Shown: in pieces, positions 1 through 6,780 of the stretch
Position numbering within the stretch: position 1 is the stretch's first letter
How the letters are laid out: each line of letters opens with the position of its first letter
NCBI GenBank assembly: GCA_045598345.1
Contig: JAZLLX010000041.1
Span: 1-10,402 of the forward strand
Direction: 5' to 3'
Length of the DNA stretch: 10,402 bases
DNA from: Phascolarctobacterium_B sp045598345
GTDB lineage: Bacteria; Bacillota; Negativicutes; Acidaminococcales; Acidaminococcaceae
Notes under the pieces: model-generated
What the model was told of the DNA's origin: nothing
The model's database searches: none
Seen by the model: the letters and a program-made list of their open reading frames with translations, nothing else
Position numbers and translations under genes: made by a program

Positions 1-75
1 TGGTAGCGCTAAGGGGAATCGAACCCCTGATTCCGCCTTGAGAGGGCAGCGTCTTAGCCGCTTGACCATAGCGCC
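1..75 (-). tRNA. tRNA-Glu, anticodon CTC
   Basis: The reverse complement folds as a complete cloverleaf. The acceptor stem pairs GGCGCTA with TAGCGCT, giving a G1:U72 wobble followed by six good pairs. The anticodon stem CTGCC/GGCGG encloses the 7-base loop CTCTCAA, so the anticodon is CTC and reads GAG. The T arm carries GGTTCGATTCC. The 3' CCA is encoded at positions 1-3, right at the window edge. This is the C34 isoacceptor of the glutamate family. It lies 3 bases downstream of tRNA-Gln and is most likely cotranscribed with it. Any terminator would lie outside the window. Confidence 0.95.
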
Positions 76-78
76 ATG

Positions 79-152
79 TGGCTCCCGAACCAGGACTCGA
101 ACCTAGACTAAATGATCCAGAGTCACTTGTGCTACCATTACACTATTCGGGA
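79..152 (-). tRNA. tRNA-Gln, anticodon CTG
   Basis: The reverse complement gives a full cloverleaf with acceptor stem TCCCGAA/TTCGGGA, discriminator G and an encoded CCA at 79-81. The D arm is GTGT-AATGGTA-GCAC. The anticodon stem AGTGA/TCATT surrounds the loop CTCTGGA, so the anticodon is CTG and reads CAG. The T loop contains GGTTCGAGTCC. A U at position 1 paired with A72 is typical of glutamine tRNAs. It is the first gene of a two-tRNA unit and starts about 14 bases after the predicted transcription start. Confidence 0.95.
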
Positions 153-172
153 GTAAGAATATAACGCATAGT

Positions 173-201
173 ATTATATACATTCTTCTTGATTTTGGCA
201 A
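173..201 (-). promoter_or_regulatory. Sigma70-type promoter of the tRNA-Gln/tRNA-Glu unit
   Basis: On the minus strand a -35 box TTGCCA (196-201; 5 of 6 to consensus) and a perfect -10 box TATAAT (173-178) are separated by exactly 17 bases. Transcription would start near 165-167, leaving a short leader before tRNA-Gln at 152. The promoter fits in the gap after the smsB stop codon at 209. I see no hairpin-plus-T-run terminator between smsB and this promoter, so read-through from the upstream operon is possible as well. Confidence 0.85.
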
Positions 202-208
202 GTAATTT

Positions 209-1306
209 TTACAAAGGTTTTTCGTAAGAGAATTTATCTATAGTATTCTTAATTTTTTCTGCCAGTTGCTCCGGCAATCCTTCAATATTCACATTCAAAA
301 ATCCCCGTACGATGGTGGCGGTTGCCTCTTCTTCGTTCAGTCCCCTTGCCATCAGGTATTCTATTTCTTCCGGGGCAATGCGTCCTACCGCCGCCTCATG
401 ACTCATCTGTGCATCGTTAGTCATGGCATCCAACTGAGGAATGGCACTGATATATCCGTCTTCACTAAGCATCAGGCCGTGACATTCCAGATGGGCTTTC
501 ACCCCTTTTGCCTTCCCCACCAATGTTCCCCTGTTAATGGCCTGTCCGCCCAAACAAATAGTCCGTGCCACAATTTCCGCTTTCGTGTCCGGCACTTCCA
601 AAAACACCTTGCCCCCCACATCCATATTACAACCTTTAGGCACAACCAAAACGGAATTCAAACGGCAAACTGCCCCTTCGCCCACCAAGCGGGTCATGGG
701 ATTCATTTGGATATCCTCCGCCCCTTCCATATTGATGTAGTTGGAAATATAGGTTCCACCTTCGTCCACAATTACTGTGGTGCGGGGACGGACTTTAACC
801 CCCTTCGTCCAAGCGTGAATCATGGTAAAACTCAGTTTAGCATTTTTCCCCACATACATTTCACTGATTCCCAAATGTTCCGCATCCTTAATTTCCCCTT
901 CGGAAGCACAACCGCTAATCATATTCAATTCCGCACCGTCTTCCACAATTACCACATTGTGAACTTTTTGGCTGCTTCCCGCCTGACTGAGAAAAATACA
1001 CGCCTGAACGGGGAAAACGATTTTCTGTCCTTTTTTCACATGGACAAAATAACCATGCTCTTCTGTTACATTGGCAGTGGCTTGCGTGAACTCATCCGTA
1101 TCCGGCTTAACTGCCCGCCACCAATATTTCTGCACTAATTCAGGATATTTTTTCGCCGCCGTTCCTGTGCTCGTCAGCACCAATGGCTGTTCTTTTTGTA
1201 CTGTGCTTTCCACCACACCGTCATCACTTTGAACAAAACTGGCAGAGCGTTTTTCTGTTTCTTCATAACCGACTTGGGCAATGCGGTTCAACAAATTTTT
1301 TTCCAT
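209..1306 (-). CDS. smsB: SufB/SufD-like Fe-S scaffold subunit SmsB
   Basis: This 365-residue protein belongs to the SufB/SufD family, which forms the scaffold that builds or transfers Fe-S clusters together with a SufC-type ATPase. Most of the chain reads as the beta-helix typical of the family (for example VVIVEDGAEL and TTVIVDEGG). The family C-terminal region is clear: a Cys in HLECHG (about residue 275), then PQLDAMTNDAQMSHEAAVGR (His303 and Glu304 in SHEA), then a helical tail with the family pattern GLNEEEAxxxIVRGFL. It is shorter than classical SufB (about 470-495 residues), and no SufD, SufS, SufU or SufE gene is nearby. That matches the two-component SMS type. I chose the ATG at 1306 because GGGAGGT lies 5 bases upstream; an in-frame GTG at 1321 lacks such support. 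The start is 2 bases after the smsC stop, so translation is probably coupled. Naming it SmsB rather than generic SufB rests on family knowledge. Confidence 0.88.
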   Translation of the reverse strand: MEKNLLNRIAQVGYEETEKRSASFVQSDDGVVESTVQKEQPLVLTSTGTAAKKYPELVQKYWWRAVKPDTDEFTQATANVTEEHGYFVHVKKGQKIVFPVQACIFLSQAGSSQKVHNVVIVEDGAELNMISGCASEGEIKDAEHLGISEMYVGKNAKLSFTMIHAWTKGVKVRPRTTVIVDEGGTYISNYINMEGAEDIQMNPMTRLVGEGAVCRLNSVLVVPKGCNMDVGGKVFLEVPDTKAEIVARTICLGGQAINRGTLVGKAKGVKAHLECHGLMLSEDGYISAIPQLDAMTNDAQMSHEAAVGRIAPEEIEYLMARGLNEEEATATIVRGFLNVNIEGLPEQLAEKIKNTIDKFSYEKPL

Positions 1307-1308
1307 TT

Positions 1309-2064
1309 TTACCTCCCGCACAGTTTGTTACTGCAAGTTGCACATTTGTCAACCACGCATTTGCCTGCCACACAAGCGCTGTAGCCACTTTGCTCAATAC
1401 ATTTCAAAACCTCCATAGGAGCATCCTGCTGACAAGTGATTTCACCATTGTAGAGTATATGGGCATGGGTGGCAGGAACATAATTAAGAATATGTCCCAA
1501 GTGGGTAATGATTAAAGCGCTATGCCCCTGACCTTGAATAATCTGTTTCGCCGCATGACCCACCAAAGCGATATTTTCAATATCCACACCGCTTTCCGCC
1601 TCATCCAACAAAAGCATTTCCGGGTTCTGTGCCATTAATTGCAAAAGTTCTGCCCGTTTCAATTCGCCACCGCTAAACCCATCATTTACGGAACGGTCCA
1701 AGAAATTTTGCATCTCCATAATTTTAGCCAATTCATCCACCTGTTCCGGCTTGGCTCCGCACAGTTCCACCATTTTTCTTAAACTCAATCCACGGATTGT
1801 TGGAGGCCTTTGAATCATCACCCCAATACCCAATTTTGCTCTTTCAAAACATGGCAAATCGGTAATATCTCTGCCTTTGAAATAAATTTTTCCGCTCACA
1901 ACTTTGTAACGTTCAAAGCCCATAATAGTCCCCAGCAATGTGGATTTTCCCGTGCCATTGGGACCAAAGAGTACATGGGTTTCCCCATCTGCAATCTCTA
2001 AATTGATATTTCTCAAGACCTGCTTGCCGCCAATGGCTACAGTAAGATTTTCTATTTTCAGCAT
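1309..2064 (-). CDS. smsC: SufC-like ABC ATPase SmsC with Cys-rich tail
   Basis: This 251-residue cytosolic ABC ATPase is of the SufC type and would power Fe-S cluster assembly on the SmsB scaffold. It shows Walker A GPNGTGKST, Q-loop MIQRPP, ABC signature SGGELKR, Walker B MLLLDEAESGVD and H-loop IITHLGH. There are no membrane segments, as expected for SufC rather than a transporter ATPase. SufC normally ends soon after the H-loop region. This protein carries an added tail with five cysteines at about residues 231, 236, 241, 244 and 249 (spacing Cx4Cx4CxxCx4C), which suggests metal or cluster binding. The ATG at 2064 has GGAGG 5 bases upstream. An in-frame ATG at 2079 would add five residues but lies in front of that ribosome site. 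The gene follows hypE after 33 bases and its last codons contain the smsB ribosome site. Confidence 0.9.
   Translation of the reverse strand: MLKIENLTVAIGGKQVLRNINLEIADGETHVLFGPNGTGKSTLLGTIMGFERYKVVSGKIYFKGRDITDLPCFERAKLGIGVMIQRPPTIRGLSLRKMVELCGAKPEQVDELAKIMEMQNFLDRSVNDGFSGGELKRAELLQLMAQNPEMLLLDEAESGVDIENIALVGHAAKQIIQGQGHSALIITHLGHILNYVPATHAHILYNGEITCQQDAPMEVLKCIEQSGYSACVAGKCVVDKCATCSNKLCGR
1311..1317 (-). promoter_or_regulatory. Ribosome binding site of smsB, embedded in the smsC end
   Basis: The minus strand reads GGGAGGT, overlapping the last codons and stop of smsC and ending just before the ATG at 1306. It decides the smsB start in favour of the ATG over the upstream in-frame GTG at 1321, and implies translational coupling. 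Confidence 0.85.
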
Positions 2065-2069
2065 AATTT

Positions 2070-2074
2070 CCTCC
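2070..2074 (-). promoter_or_regulatory. Ribosome binding site of smsC
   Basis: GGAGG stands 5 bases before the ATG at 2064. It favours that start over the in-frame ATG at 2079, which would lie upstream of the ribosome site and has no comparable signal. Confidence 0.8.
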
Positions 2075-2097
2075 ACCATATATAATGAATTTATGTC

Positions 2098-3081
2098 TTA
2101 ACAAATACGGGGCAACCCTTCACCTTGTAAAGAATTAAGTTTGCGGGAACTGCCCAAATTGTTCTGCACATATACTCCCTTGCCTTCCACAACTTCCCCA
2201 ACCACTGCGGCGTTTTCGCCGTATTTTTCTTGGCGGATAATTGTCAGGGCACGTTCTGCATCTTGTAGTGCAACAGCCACAAAAAATTTTCCTTCATTTC
2301 CCATAGTAAAAATATCTAATCCCAAAATCCCCGCCAAGCCCTTTACCGGTTCGCCCACAGGTATCTGTTCTTCCTGCAAATTGATTCTCACACCGCTGGC
2401 ATCTGCCAATTCATTTGCCACCGTAGCCAGTCCCCCACGGGTGACATCCCGTAAAGTATGAACCTGAATTTTTTCTGCAAGTAACTTTTCCACAATTTTT
2501 GCAAGAGGCGCGCAGTCGCTCACCGCCTTAGTTTCAATTTCTAAACGGCTGGTCATAATCACTGCGTGATGGTCCCCCATTGTTCCTGTAAGAATTATTT
2601 TATCACCAATTTGCAAATTATGGGCAGAAATATTTATTTTTTCATTTCGTTCCCCAATACCGGCAGTGTTGATAAAAAGTCCGCCCTTACCGTCCACAAC
2701 CTTCGTATCTCCTGCCACAATCTGTATTCCCGCTTCTTGGGCTGTATTCGCCATTGATTGAATTATTTTTTCCAAGACATCACTGTCCAGCCCTGTTTCC
2801 AAAATAAAGGATGCCGTAAGATACAATGGTTTTGCCCCCATTGCTGCCAAATCATTGACCGTACCGCACACGGACAATCTGCCAATATCCCCGCCGGGGA
2901 AAAATAAAGGTTCCACCACAAAACTGTCCGAGGTAAAAACTATTTCCCCTTGCAAAGCGGGCAAGACCGCCCCATCTTCCATTTTGTTCAAAACAGGATT
3001 GCTAAAATATTTGGCGAACAAACTGCTAATCAACTCTGAAGTGGCGGCACCGCCGGCACCATGTTTCAATTCAATTTTCAT
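2098..3081 (-). CDS. hypE: Hydrogenase maturation protein HypE
   Basis: HypE dehydrates the carbamoyl group placed on its C-terminal cysteine by HypF, producing the thiocyanate that becomes the CN ligands of the NiFe site. The 327-residue protein has the AIR-synthase-like fold signatures: the early glycine loop LKHGAGGAATSEL, SDSFVVEPLFFPGGDIGRLSVCGTVNDLAAMGA, ETGLDSD, VAGDTKVV, GTMGDHHA and LRDVTRGGLATVANELA. It ends in the hallmark PRIC with the modified cysteine as the last residue (Cys327). Length is normal for the family. The ATG at 3081 has GGAGG 5 bases upstream, and the gene overlaps the end of hypD by 11 bases in another frame, so the two are translationally coupled. A longer in-frame start at 3111 would lie deeper in hypD and is less likely. 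Confidence 0.97.
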   Translation of the reverse strand: MKIELKHGAGGAATSELISSLFAKYFSNPVLNKMEDGAVLPALQGEIVFTSDSFVVEPLFFPGGDIGRLSVCGTVNDLAAMGAKPLYLTASFILETGLDSDVLEKIIQSMANTAQEAGIQIVAGDTKVVDGKGGLFINTAGIGERNEKINISAHNLQIGDKIILTGTMGDHHAVIMTSRLEIETKAVSDCAPLAKIVEKLLAEKIQVHTLRDVTRGGLATVANELADASGVRINLQEEQIPVGEPVKGLAGILGLDIFTMGNEGKFFVAVALQDAERALTIIRQEKYGENAAVVGEVVEGKGVYVQNNLGSSRKLNSLQGEGLPRIC

Positions 3082-4126
3082 TTCTGCCTCCATTGCGGAA
3101 ACTGATGGCACAACTGCCCTCCGCCGAAACCATACATGCTCCTACGGGATGTTCCGGCGTACAGGTCCTGCCGAACAAGGGACATTCCTGCGATAATTTA
3201 TTCCCTAATAGCACTTCCCCGCAGGCACAACCCGCCGGAATTTTATCCTCGTCCAATCCTGAACTGCCGGCATCCAGTTCTGCATATCTGTCCTGTAAAT
3301 ATAAGCCGCTGCCTGATAATTTGCCAAAGCCACGCCAAGTTGCATCCCCTATGCTAAAAACATCCTGAATAATTTTTTGTGCTTGCAAATTACCCTTTTC
3401 TTGTACTACAGATGTATATTCATTCCAAAGACCATGCTGTTTTTTCTGCACTGCCAAAACCAAGCGGCATAGGGCCTGCAAAAGTTTCTCCTGGATAAAG
3501 CCGCCCACCACCATGGGCTTTTGATAATGCTCGCTGATTTGTCTGAAAGGTTCGCAACCCGTAATAACCGCCACATGACCGGGGCAAAGGAAACCGTCAA
3601 TACTTTGTTTGGTGCTGAGCATTGCCAACGCCTTTGGCATAGTTTTCAAAGCGGTAAGAAATTTTATGTTTTTTATTTTTTGAGCAACCACTTGTTGTAT
3701 CAAGGTTGCCCACACGGGAGCCGTCGTTTCAAACCCCACTGCCCCCAAAACAAATGTAATATCAGGTTCTGCTGCTGCCATTGGCAAAACATTCTCCGGT
3801 CTGTAAAAGAAATTCACATTACCGCCTTCCGCCTTTGCCCCCGACAAAGAAACATCACTGCCAGGTACCTGCAACATATCTCCAAAAGTCAACACCTTAT
3901 GCCTCTCACGAAAGGCATAATCAATTAGTTTATCAATGTAGGAAGATGGAGTAACACACACCGGGCACCCCGGCCCTGACAACATTTTTATTTCCTTTGG
4001 CAAAATGCTTCTCAGTCCAGTAGTATAGAGTGCTGCTGTATGAGTGCCACAAACCTCCATCAGACACATGGGCTGATGCTGATTGCGAAACCATTGTACC
4101 ATTACATCCTTTTCAGCAGTCCTCAT
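3071..4126 (-). CDS. hypD: Hydrogenase maturation protein HypD
   Basis: HypD carries a [4Fe-4S] cluster and, with HypC, forms the scaffold on which the Fe(CN)2CO unit is assembled. The 351-residue sequence shows the conserved motifs in order: CGTHT (Cys26), GPGCPVC (Cys54 and Cys57), VGFETTAP, and FLCPGHVAVITG. The C-terminal cysteine-rich cluster domain follows, with CACGEVLLGN, CPLFGRTCTP and GACMVSAEGSCA. All key cysteines appear to be present. The ATG at 4126 shares one base with the hypC stop (TAATG), a classic coupled junction. The end overlaps hypE by 11 bases. Confidence 0.97.
   Translation of the reverse strand: MRTAEKDVMVQWFRNQHQPMCLMEVCGTHTAALYTTGLRSILPKEIKMLSGPGCPVCVTPSSYIDKLIDYAFRERHKVLTFGDMLQVPGSDVSLSGAKAEGGNVNFFYRPENVLPMAAAEPDITFVLGAVGFETTAPVWATLIQQVVAQKIKNIKFLTALKTMPKALAMLSTKQSIDGFLCPGHVAVITGCEPFRQISEHYQKPMVVGGFIQEKLLQALCRLVLAVQKKQHGLWNEYTSVVQEKGNLQAQKIIQDVFSIGDATWRGFGKLSGSGLYLQDRYAELDAGSSGLDEDKIPAGCACGEVLLGNKLSQECPLFGRTCTPEHPVGACMVSAEGSCAISFRNGGRNEN
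3087..3091 (-). promoter_or_regulatory. Ribosome binding site of hypE inside hypD
   Basis: GGAGG lies within the last codons of hypD, 5 bases before the hypE ATG at 3081. It sets the hypE start and indicates that hypE translation is coupled to that of hypD. Confidence 0.8.
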
Positions 4127-4347
4127 TACTTCCCCGCTTCCTCCTGAATTTCCTTGTACAAATTCTGCCAGTTCTCGCCTTCTTCTCTATCAACTTTTTG
4201 AATAGCCATACCGGCATGAACTAAAACATAATCGCCCACTGCTACGGGTACCATACTAATATTAACATCCACAATATTTCCCGTAAAATCCACTTTGGCA
4301 TGTTGAGCAATAATGCTCAAAACCTTGCCCGGATATGCCACACACAT
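4126..4347 (-). CDS. hypC: Hydrogenase maturation chaperone HypC
   Basis: HypC binds HypD and carries the Fe(CN)2CO precursor to the hydrogenase large subunit. The 73-residue protein starts with MCVAYPGKV; the cysteine at position 2 is the essential iron-binding residue. It then has the small beta-barrel pattern including VGDYVLVHAGMAIQKVD. Length is typical (70-90). I placed the start at 4347 rather than at the in-frame codon at 4383, because only this start gives the invariant Met-Cys end. AGGAAGGGG lies about 9 bases upstream within the hypF end. The gene begins 4 bases after the hypF stop and overlaps hypD by one base. Confidence 0.96.
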   Translation of the reverse strand: MCVAYPGKVLSIIAQHAKVDFTGNIVDVNISMVPVAVGDYVLVHAGMAIQKVDREEGENWQNLYKEIQEEAGK

Positions 4348-4351
4348 TTCA

Positions 4352-6637
4352 TCAATCCCCTTCCTGACGGACAAGTCCCGCATAATAGACCTGACCTAAA
4401 GCCAAACCGCCGTCACCCGTTGGCACCTGATTATTGGTATATACTTTGAATTTTCTGTCCCGTAATTGTTGTATAGTTTCTTCCGCCAAAATTCTGTTCA
4501 CAAAGCATCCGCCGCTGAGAACTATCTGTTCAATTTGTTTTTCGGAACGGACTTGCTCTGCAACTTGCACAATCATTTCCGCAACCGCCAAATGGAAGCC
4601 CAAAGCCACAGCCACCACCTGTTCCAAATTATTTTTATCACAATTCAAAATTGTTTGCCAAAGATTTTTAGACGACCAAATACTGCCATCCCCATTGTGA
4701 ACAAAATGCAAAGTTACAGGTTTTATCCCCTTCCGCAATGCCAATGTTGCCGCCCTTTCCAACCTTTGAGCACAACATCCCTGATGAGTGTTTTCTTCCC
4801 CCAAGCCCAAGGCACAGGCCACCCCGTCAAAGAGCCGTCCCATACTGGAATTGGGAATTACATTGACCTTTTCGTCTAAAAGTTTTTCTGTCAAAACCCC
4901 TCTTGCATCGGCAACGGGGGATTTAATACCTGCATTATGCAAATAACAGATTTCACTTTTCCATGCCTGCCCCATAGAAGAATCATCACTTAAGAAAGGT
5001 ATTGCTTCCAAATGAGCATAACGCTCAAACTTTGCGCCCTGCACTAAAAGAAACTCACCGCCCCAAATTGTGCCGTCACTGCCCAAGCCCGTACCGTCAA
5101 AGGTTACTGCCAAAACTTTATTCTGTAAATGATGTTCCGCCACAACTGAGAGGGCATGGGCAAAATGGTGTTGTACCGACAAACAGCATATGCCCCGCTC
5201 TTGTGCTATTTTCTTGCCCCATTGGACAGAATCATAATTGGGATGCAAATCCGTAACCACTGTTTTAGGATGAATATTCAATAGGTTTTCCCAGTCCTGT
5301 TCCAAAGTCAACCATTGTTTTGCGGTCCGTTCCTCCGCCGCTTCCCCAGGTACCTGAGCCAAATAATACTTGTTGTCCTTGGTCAAGCAAAAACTTGTTT
5401 CCATTTGTGCCCCAATGGCTAAAATTTCTGGAACATTGAAATTTGTTGTTATGGGTTCCGGCATATAGCCACGGGTTCGCCTTAACACCATAGTTTCTCC
5501 CGCCACCACCTGCACAACACTGTCATCCGCAGGACGTAAAATTTTTCTTGAATAGGTGAAAAGTCCGGCAATGTCCATATTGTCCTGATAAAATTTTTCT
5601 GCCTCTTCATCATTGAAAATAATGGGGGTGCCGGAATAGTTGGCACTGGTGACAATCAAAGGATATTCCGCCAGCAACTGATAAAATCCCAAAGGCGGTA
5701 AGAAAATCCCCAAAGAAGCCGTGCCTTCCGCCACATTTTTAACAAGACCAAAATCACCCTCTGGCTTTCTTATCAGCACAATGGGACGGGTTTGATTTTT
5801 TAACAACTCGCATTCTTTTTCAGAAATTGGCAAATACTTTTTGGCTGTTGCCATATCCGCAAACATTACCGCAAAAGGTTTTGTGGGGCGATGTTTCAAC
5901 TTTCGCAACAATGCCACACTGCTTTCCAAATCTGCTCGGCAAATAAGGTTAAACCCGCCCATGGCCTTTGCCATAATGATTTTTCCCTCTTGCAAAAGTT
6001 CCCTTGCTTTTTGCAAAGCGTTCTCTTGTTCCAAAGATTGTTGTTCCCCACGCACATATCCAACCAACTGGGGGCCGCAATCATTACAGGAAATTGTTTC
6101 CGCCCGTCCCCGTCTGTTGCCCATGTCTTCGTATTCCCCGTTACAATGTTCGCACATGGGGAATTCGTCCATAGTGGTGGTTTCCCTGTCATAGGGCAAA
6201 TTACGGATAATGCTGTAACGGGGGCCGCAATTAACACAACTTATATAAGGGTAGTTATGCCGATGGTTTTTACTGTCCTGTAATTCCGCCACACACTGTG
6301 AACAAATGGCCAAATCCGCAGGCACAAGTGTCTGTCCCCGAACTTTTACAGCACTTGTTTCCACCCGAAAATTCTTAAAAAAATCGTGAGGAAATTTATT
6401 CTCATCAAGAGAAAATTTATCTATCTTTTCAACAAAAACAGGCCTTTCCAAATGCCCAAGGGCATCCATAAAGGTCTGCAAACTTTCTGCTTCGCCACGG
6501 GCCAATATTTCCACCCCATTGCCCAAGTTACGCACCGAACCCGTCAGATGCAACTCTTGAGCCAAGCGGCACACGCCGGGCCGGAACCCCACCCCCTGCA
6601 CCCTGCCATATATGATTAAGTTTAGAACTTCCATCAT
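4352..6637 (-). CDS. hypF: Carbamoyltransferase HypF
   Basis: HypF uses carbamoyl phosphate and ATP to carbamoylate the C-terminal cysteine of HypE, the first step of cyanide ligand synthesis. The 761-residue protein has all four expected modules. These are an N-terminal acylphosphatase domain (YGRVQGVGFRP, residues 10-20); a zinc-finger region with CSQC, CVNCGP, CEHC and CNDCGP (about 112-188); a YrdC-like domain (KHRPTKPFAVMF near 248-259, TSANYSGTP near 330-338); and a Kae1-like domain (VQHHFAHALSV near 488-498, DGTGLGSDGTIWGGEF, SGGCFVNRIL and PTGDGGLALGQ near the end). Length is normal. In the second zinc finger the usual RRFHAQP reads RRGRAET. An in-frame TAA two codons upstream limits the start to the ATG at 6637 or the next codon at 6634. 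The ribosome site is weak (AAGAG, too close), unlike its neighbours. The upstream gap contains repeat element 1. Confidence 0.97.
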   Translation of the reverse strand: MMEVLNLIIYGRVQGVGFRPGVCRLAQELHLTGSVRNLGNGVEILARGEAESLQTFMDALGHLERPVFVEKIDKFSLDENKFPHDFFKNFRVETSAVKVRGQTLVPADLAICSQCVAELQDSKNHRHNYPYISCVNCGPRYSIIRNLPYDRETTTMDEFPMCEHCNGEYEDMGNRRGRAETISCNDCGPQLVGYVRGEQQSLEQENALQKARELLQEGKIIMAKAMGGFNLICRADLESSVALLRKLKHRPTKPFAVMFADMATAKKYLPISEKECELLKNQTRPIVLIRKPEGDFGLVKNVAEGTASLGIFLPPLGFYQLLAEYPLIVTSANYSGTPIIFNDEEAEKFYQDNMDIAGLFTYSRKILRPADDSVVQVVAGETMVLRRTRGYMPEPITTNFNVPEILAIGAQMETSFCLTKDNKYYLAQVPGEAAEERTAKQWLTLEQDWENLLNIHPKTVVTDLHPNYDSVQWGKKIAQERGICCLSVQHHFAHALSVVAEHHLQNKVLAVTFDGTGLGSDGTIWGGEFLLVQGAKFERYAHLEAIPFLSDDSSMGQAWKSEICYLHNAGIKSPVADARGVLTEKLLDEKVNVIPNSSMGRLFDGVACALGLGEENTHQGCCAQRLERAATLALRKGIKPVTLHFVHNGDGSIWSSKNLWQTILNCDKNNLEQVVAVALGFHLAVAEMIVQVAEQVRSEKQIEQIVLSGGCFVNRILAEETIQQLRDRKFKVYTNNQVPTGDGGLALGQVYYAGLVRQEGD

Positions 6638-6660
6638 CTCTTAATTACTGCGATCAGATT

Positions 6661-6780
6661 AAAAATGAAAAGTTATAAGTTATAAATTATGGACAATTTT
6701 CGGCAAAGCCGAAAATTCCCTATTATAAATTTAGTAACATCTTTCCTCAATTTATAACTTATAACTTACAACTTCTAATT
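6661..6780. repeat. AT-rich palindromic MITE-like element, copy 1
   Basis: The element has perfect 19-bp inverted repeats of AAGTTATAAGTTATAAATT, left at 6670-6688 and inverted at 6749-6767. Between them is a compact hairpin at 6695-6717 with a 10-bp stem, AATTTTCGGC/GCCGAAAATT, and an AAA loop. The same layout, with the same hairpin core and closely similar flanks (ATTATGG-C on one side, CCC-ATTATAA on the other), occurs in inverted orientation at 7439-7570. Its outer part runs into the hypB 3' end, so the hypB stop codon (6759-6761) lies within the element. No transposase is encoded, so it would be non-autonomous. Exact ends and target duplication are not certain. Confidence 0.8.
6722..6750 (-). 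promoter_or_regulatory. Possible promoter inside repeat copy 1, facing hypF
   Basis: On the minus strand TTGAGG (6745-6750; first four bases match the -35 consensus) and a perfect TATAAT (6722-6727) are 17 bases apart. Transcription would start near 6715 and give hypF a leader of about 80 bases that holds the strong hairpin at 6695-6717. The match may be chance in AT-rich DNA. The corresponding place in the second copy points the other way and has a poor -35. Confidence 0.45.

Noticed and set aside
266..1138. Long plus-strand open frame of 290 codons antisense to smsB
   Set aside because: It has low-complexity, histidine- and phenylalanine-rich composition typical of a mirror frame, no family motifs and no ribosome site that I can see, and it lies entirely over a clear SufB-family gene.
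2075..2110. Promoter between hypE and smsC (TTGTTA with TATATA or TATATG)
   Set aside because: The spacers are only 14 or 16 bases with a weak -10, and the start would fall on or beyond the smsC ribosome site. Cotranscription with hypE is simpler.
6695..6717. Hairpin in repeat copy 1 as a Rho-independent terminator after hypB
   Set aside because: On the transcribed (minus) strand the stem is followed by GTCCATAATT rather than a run of T. The same is true of the copy at 7506-7528, where the next bases are CCCAATT.
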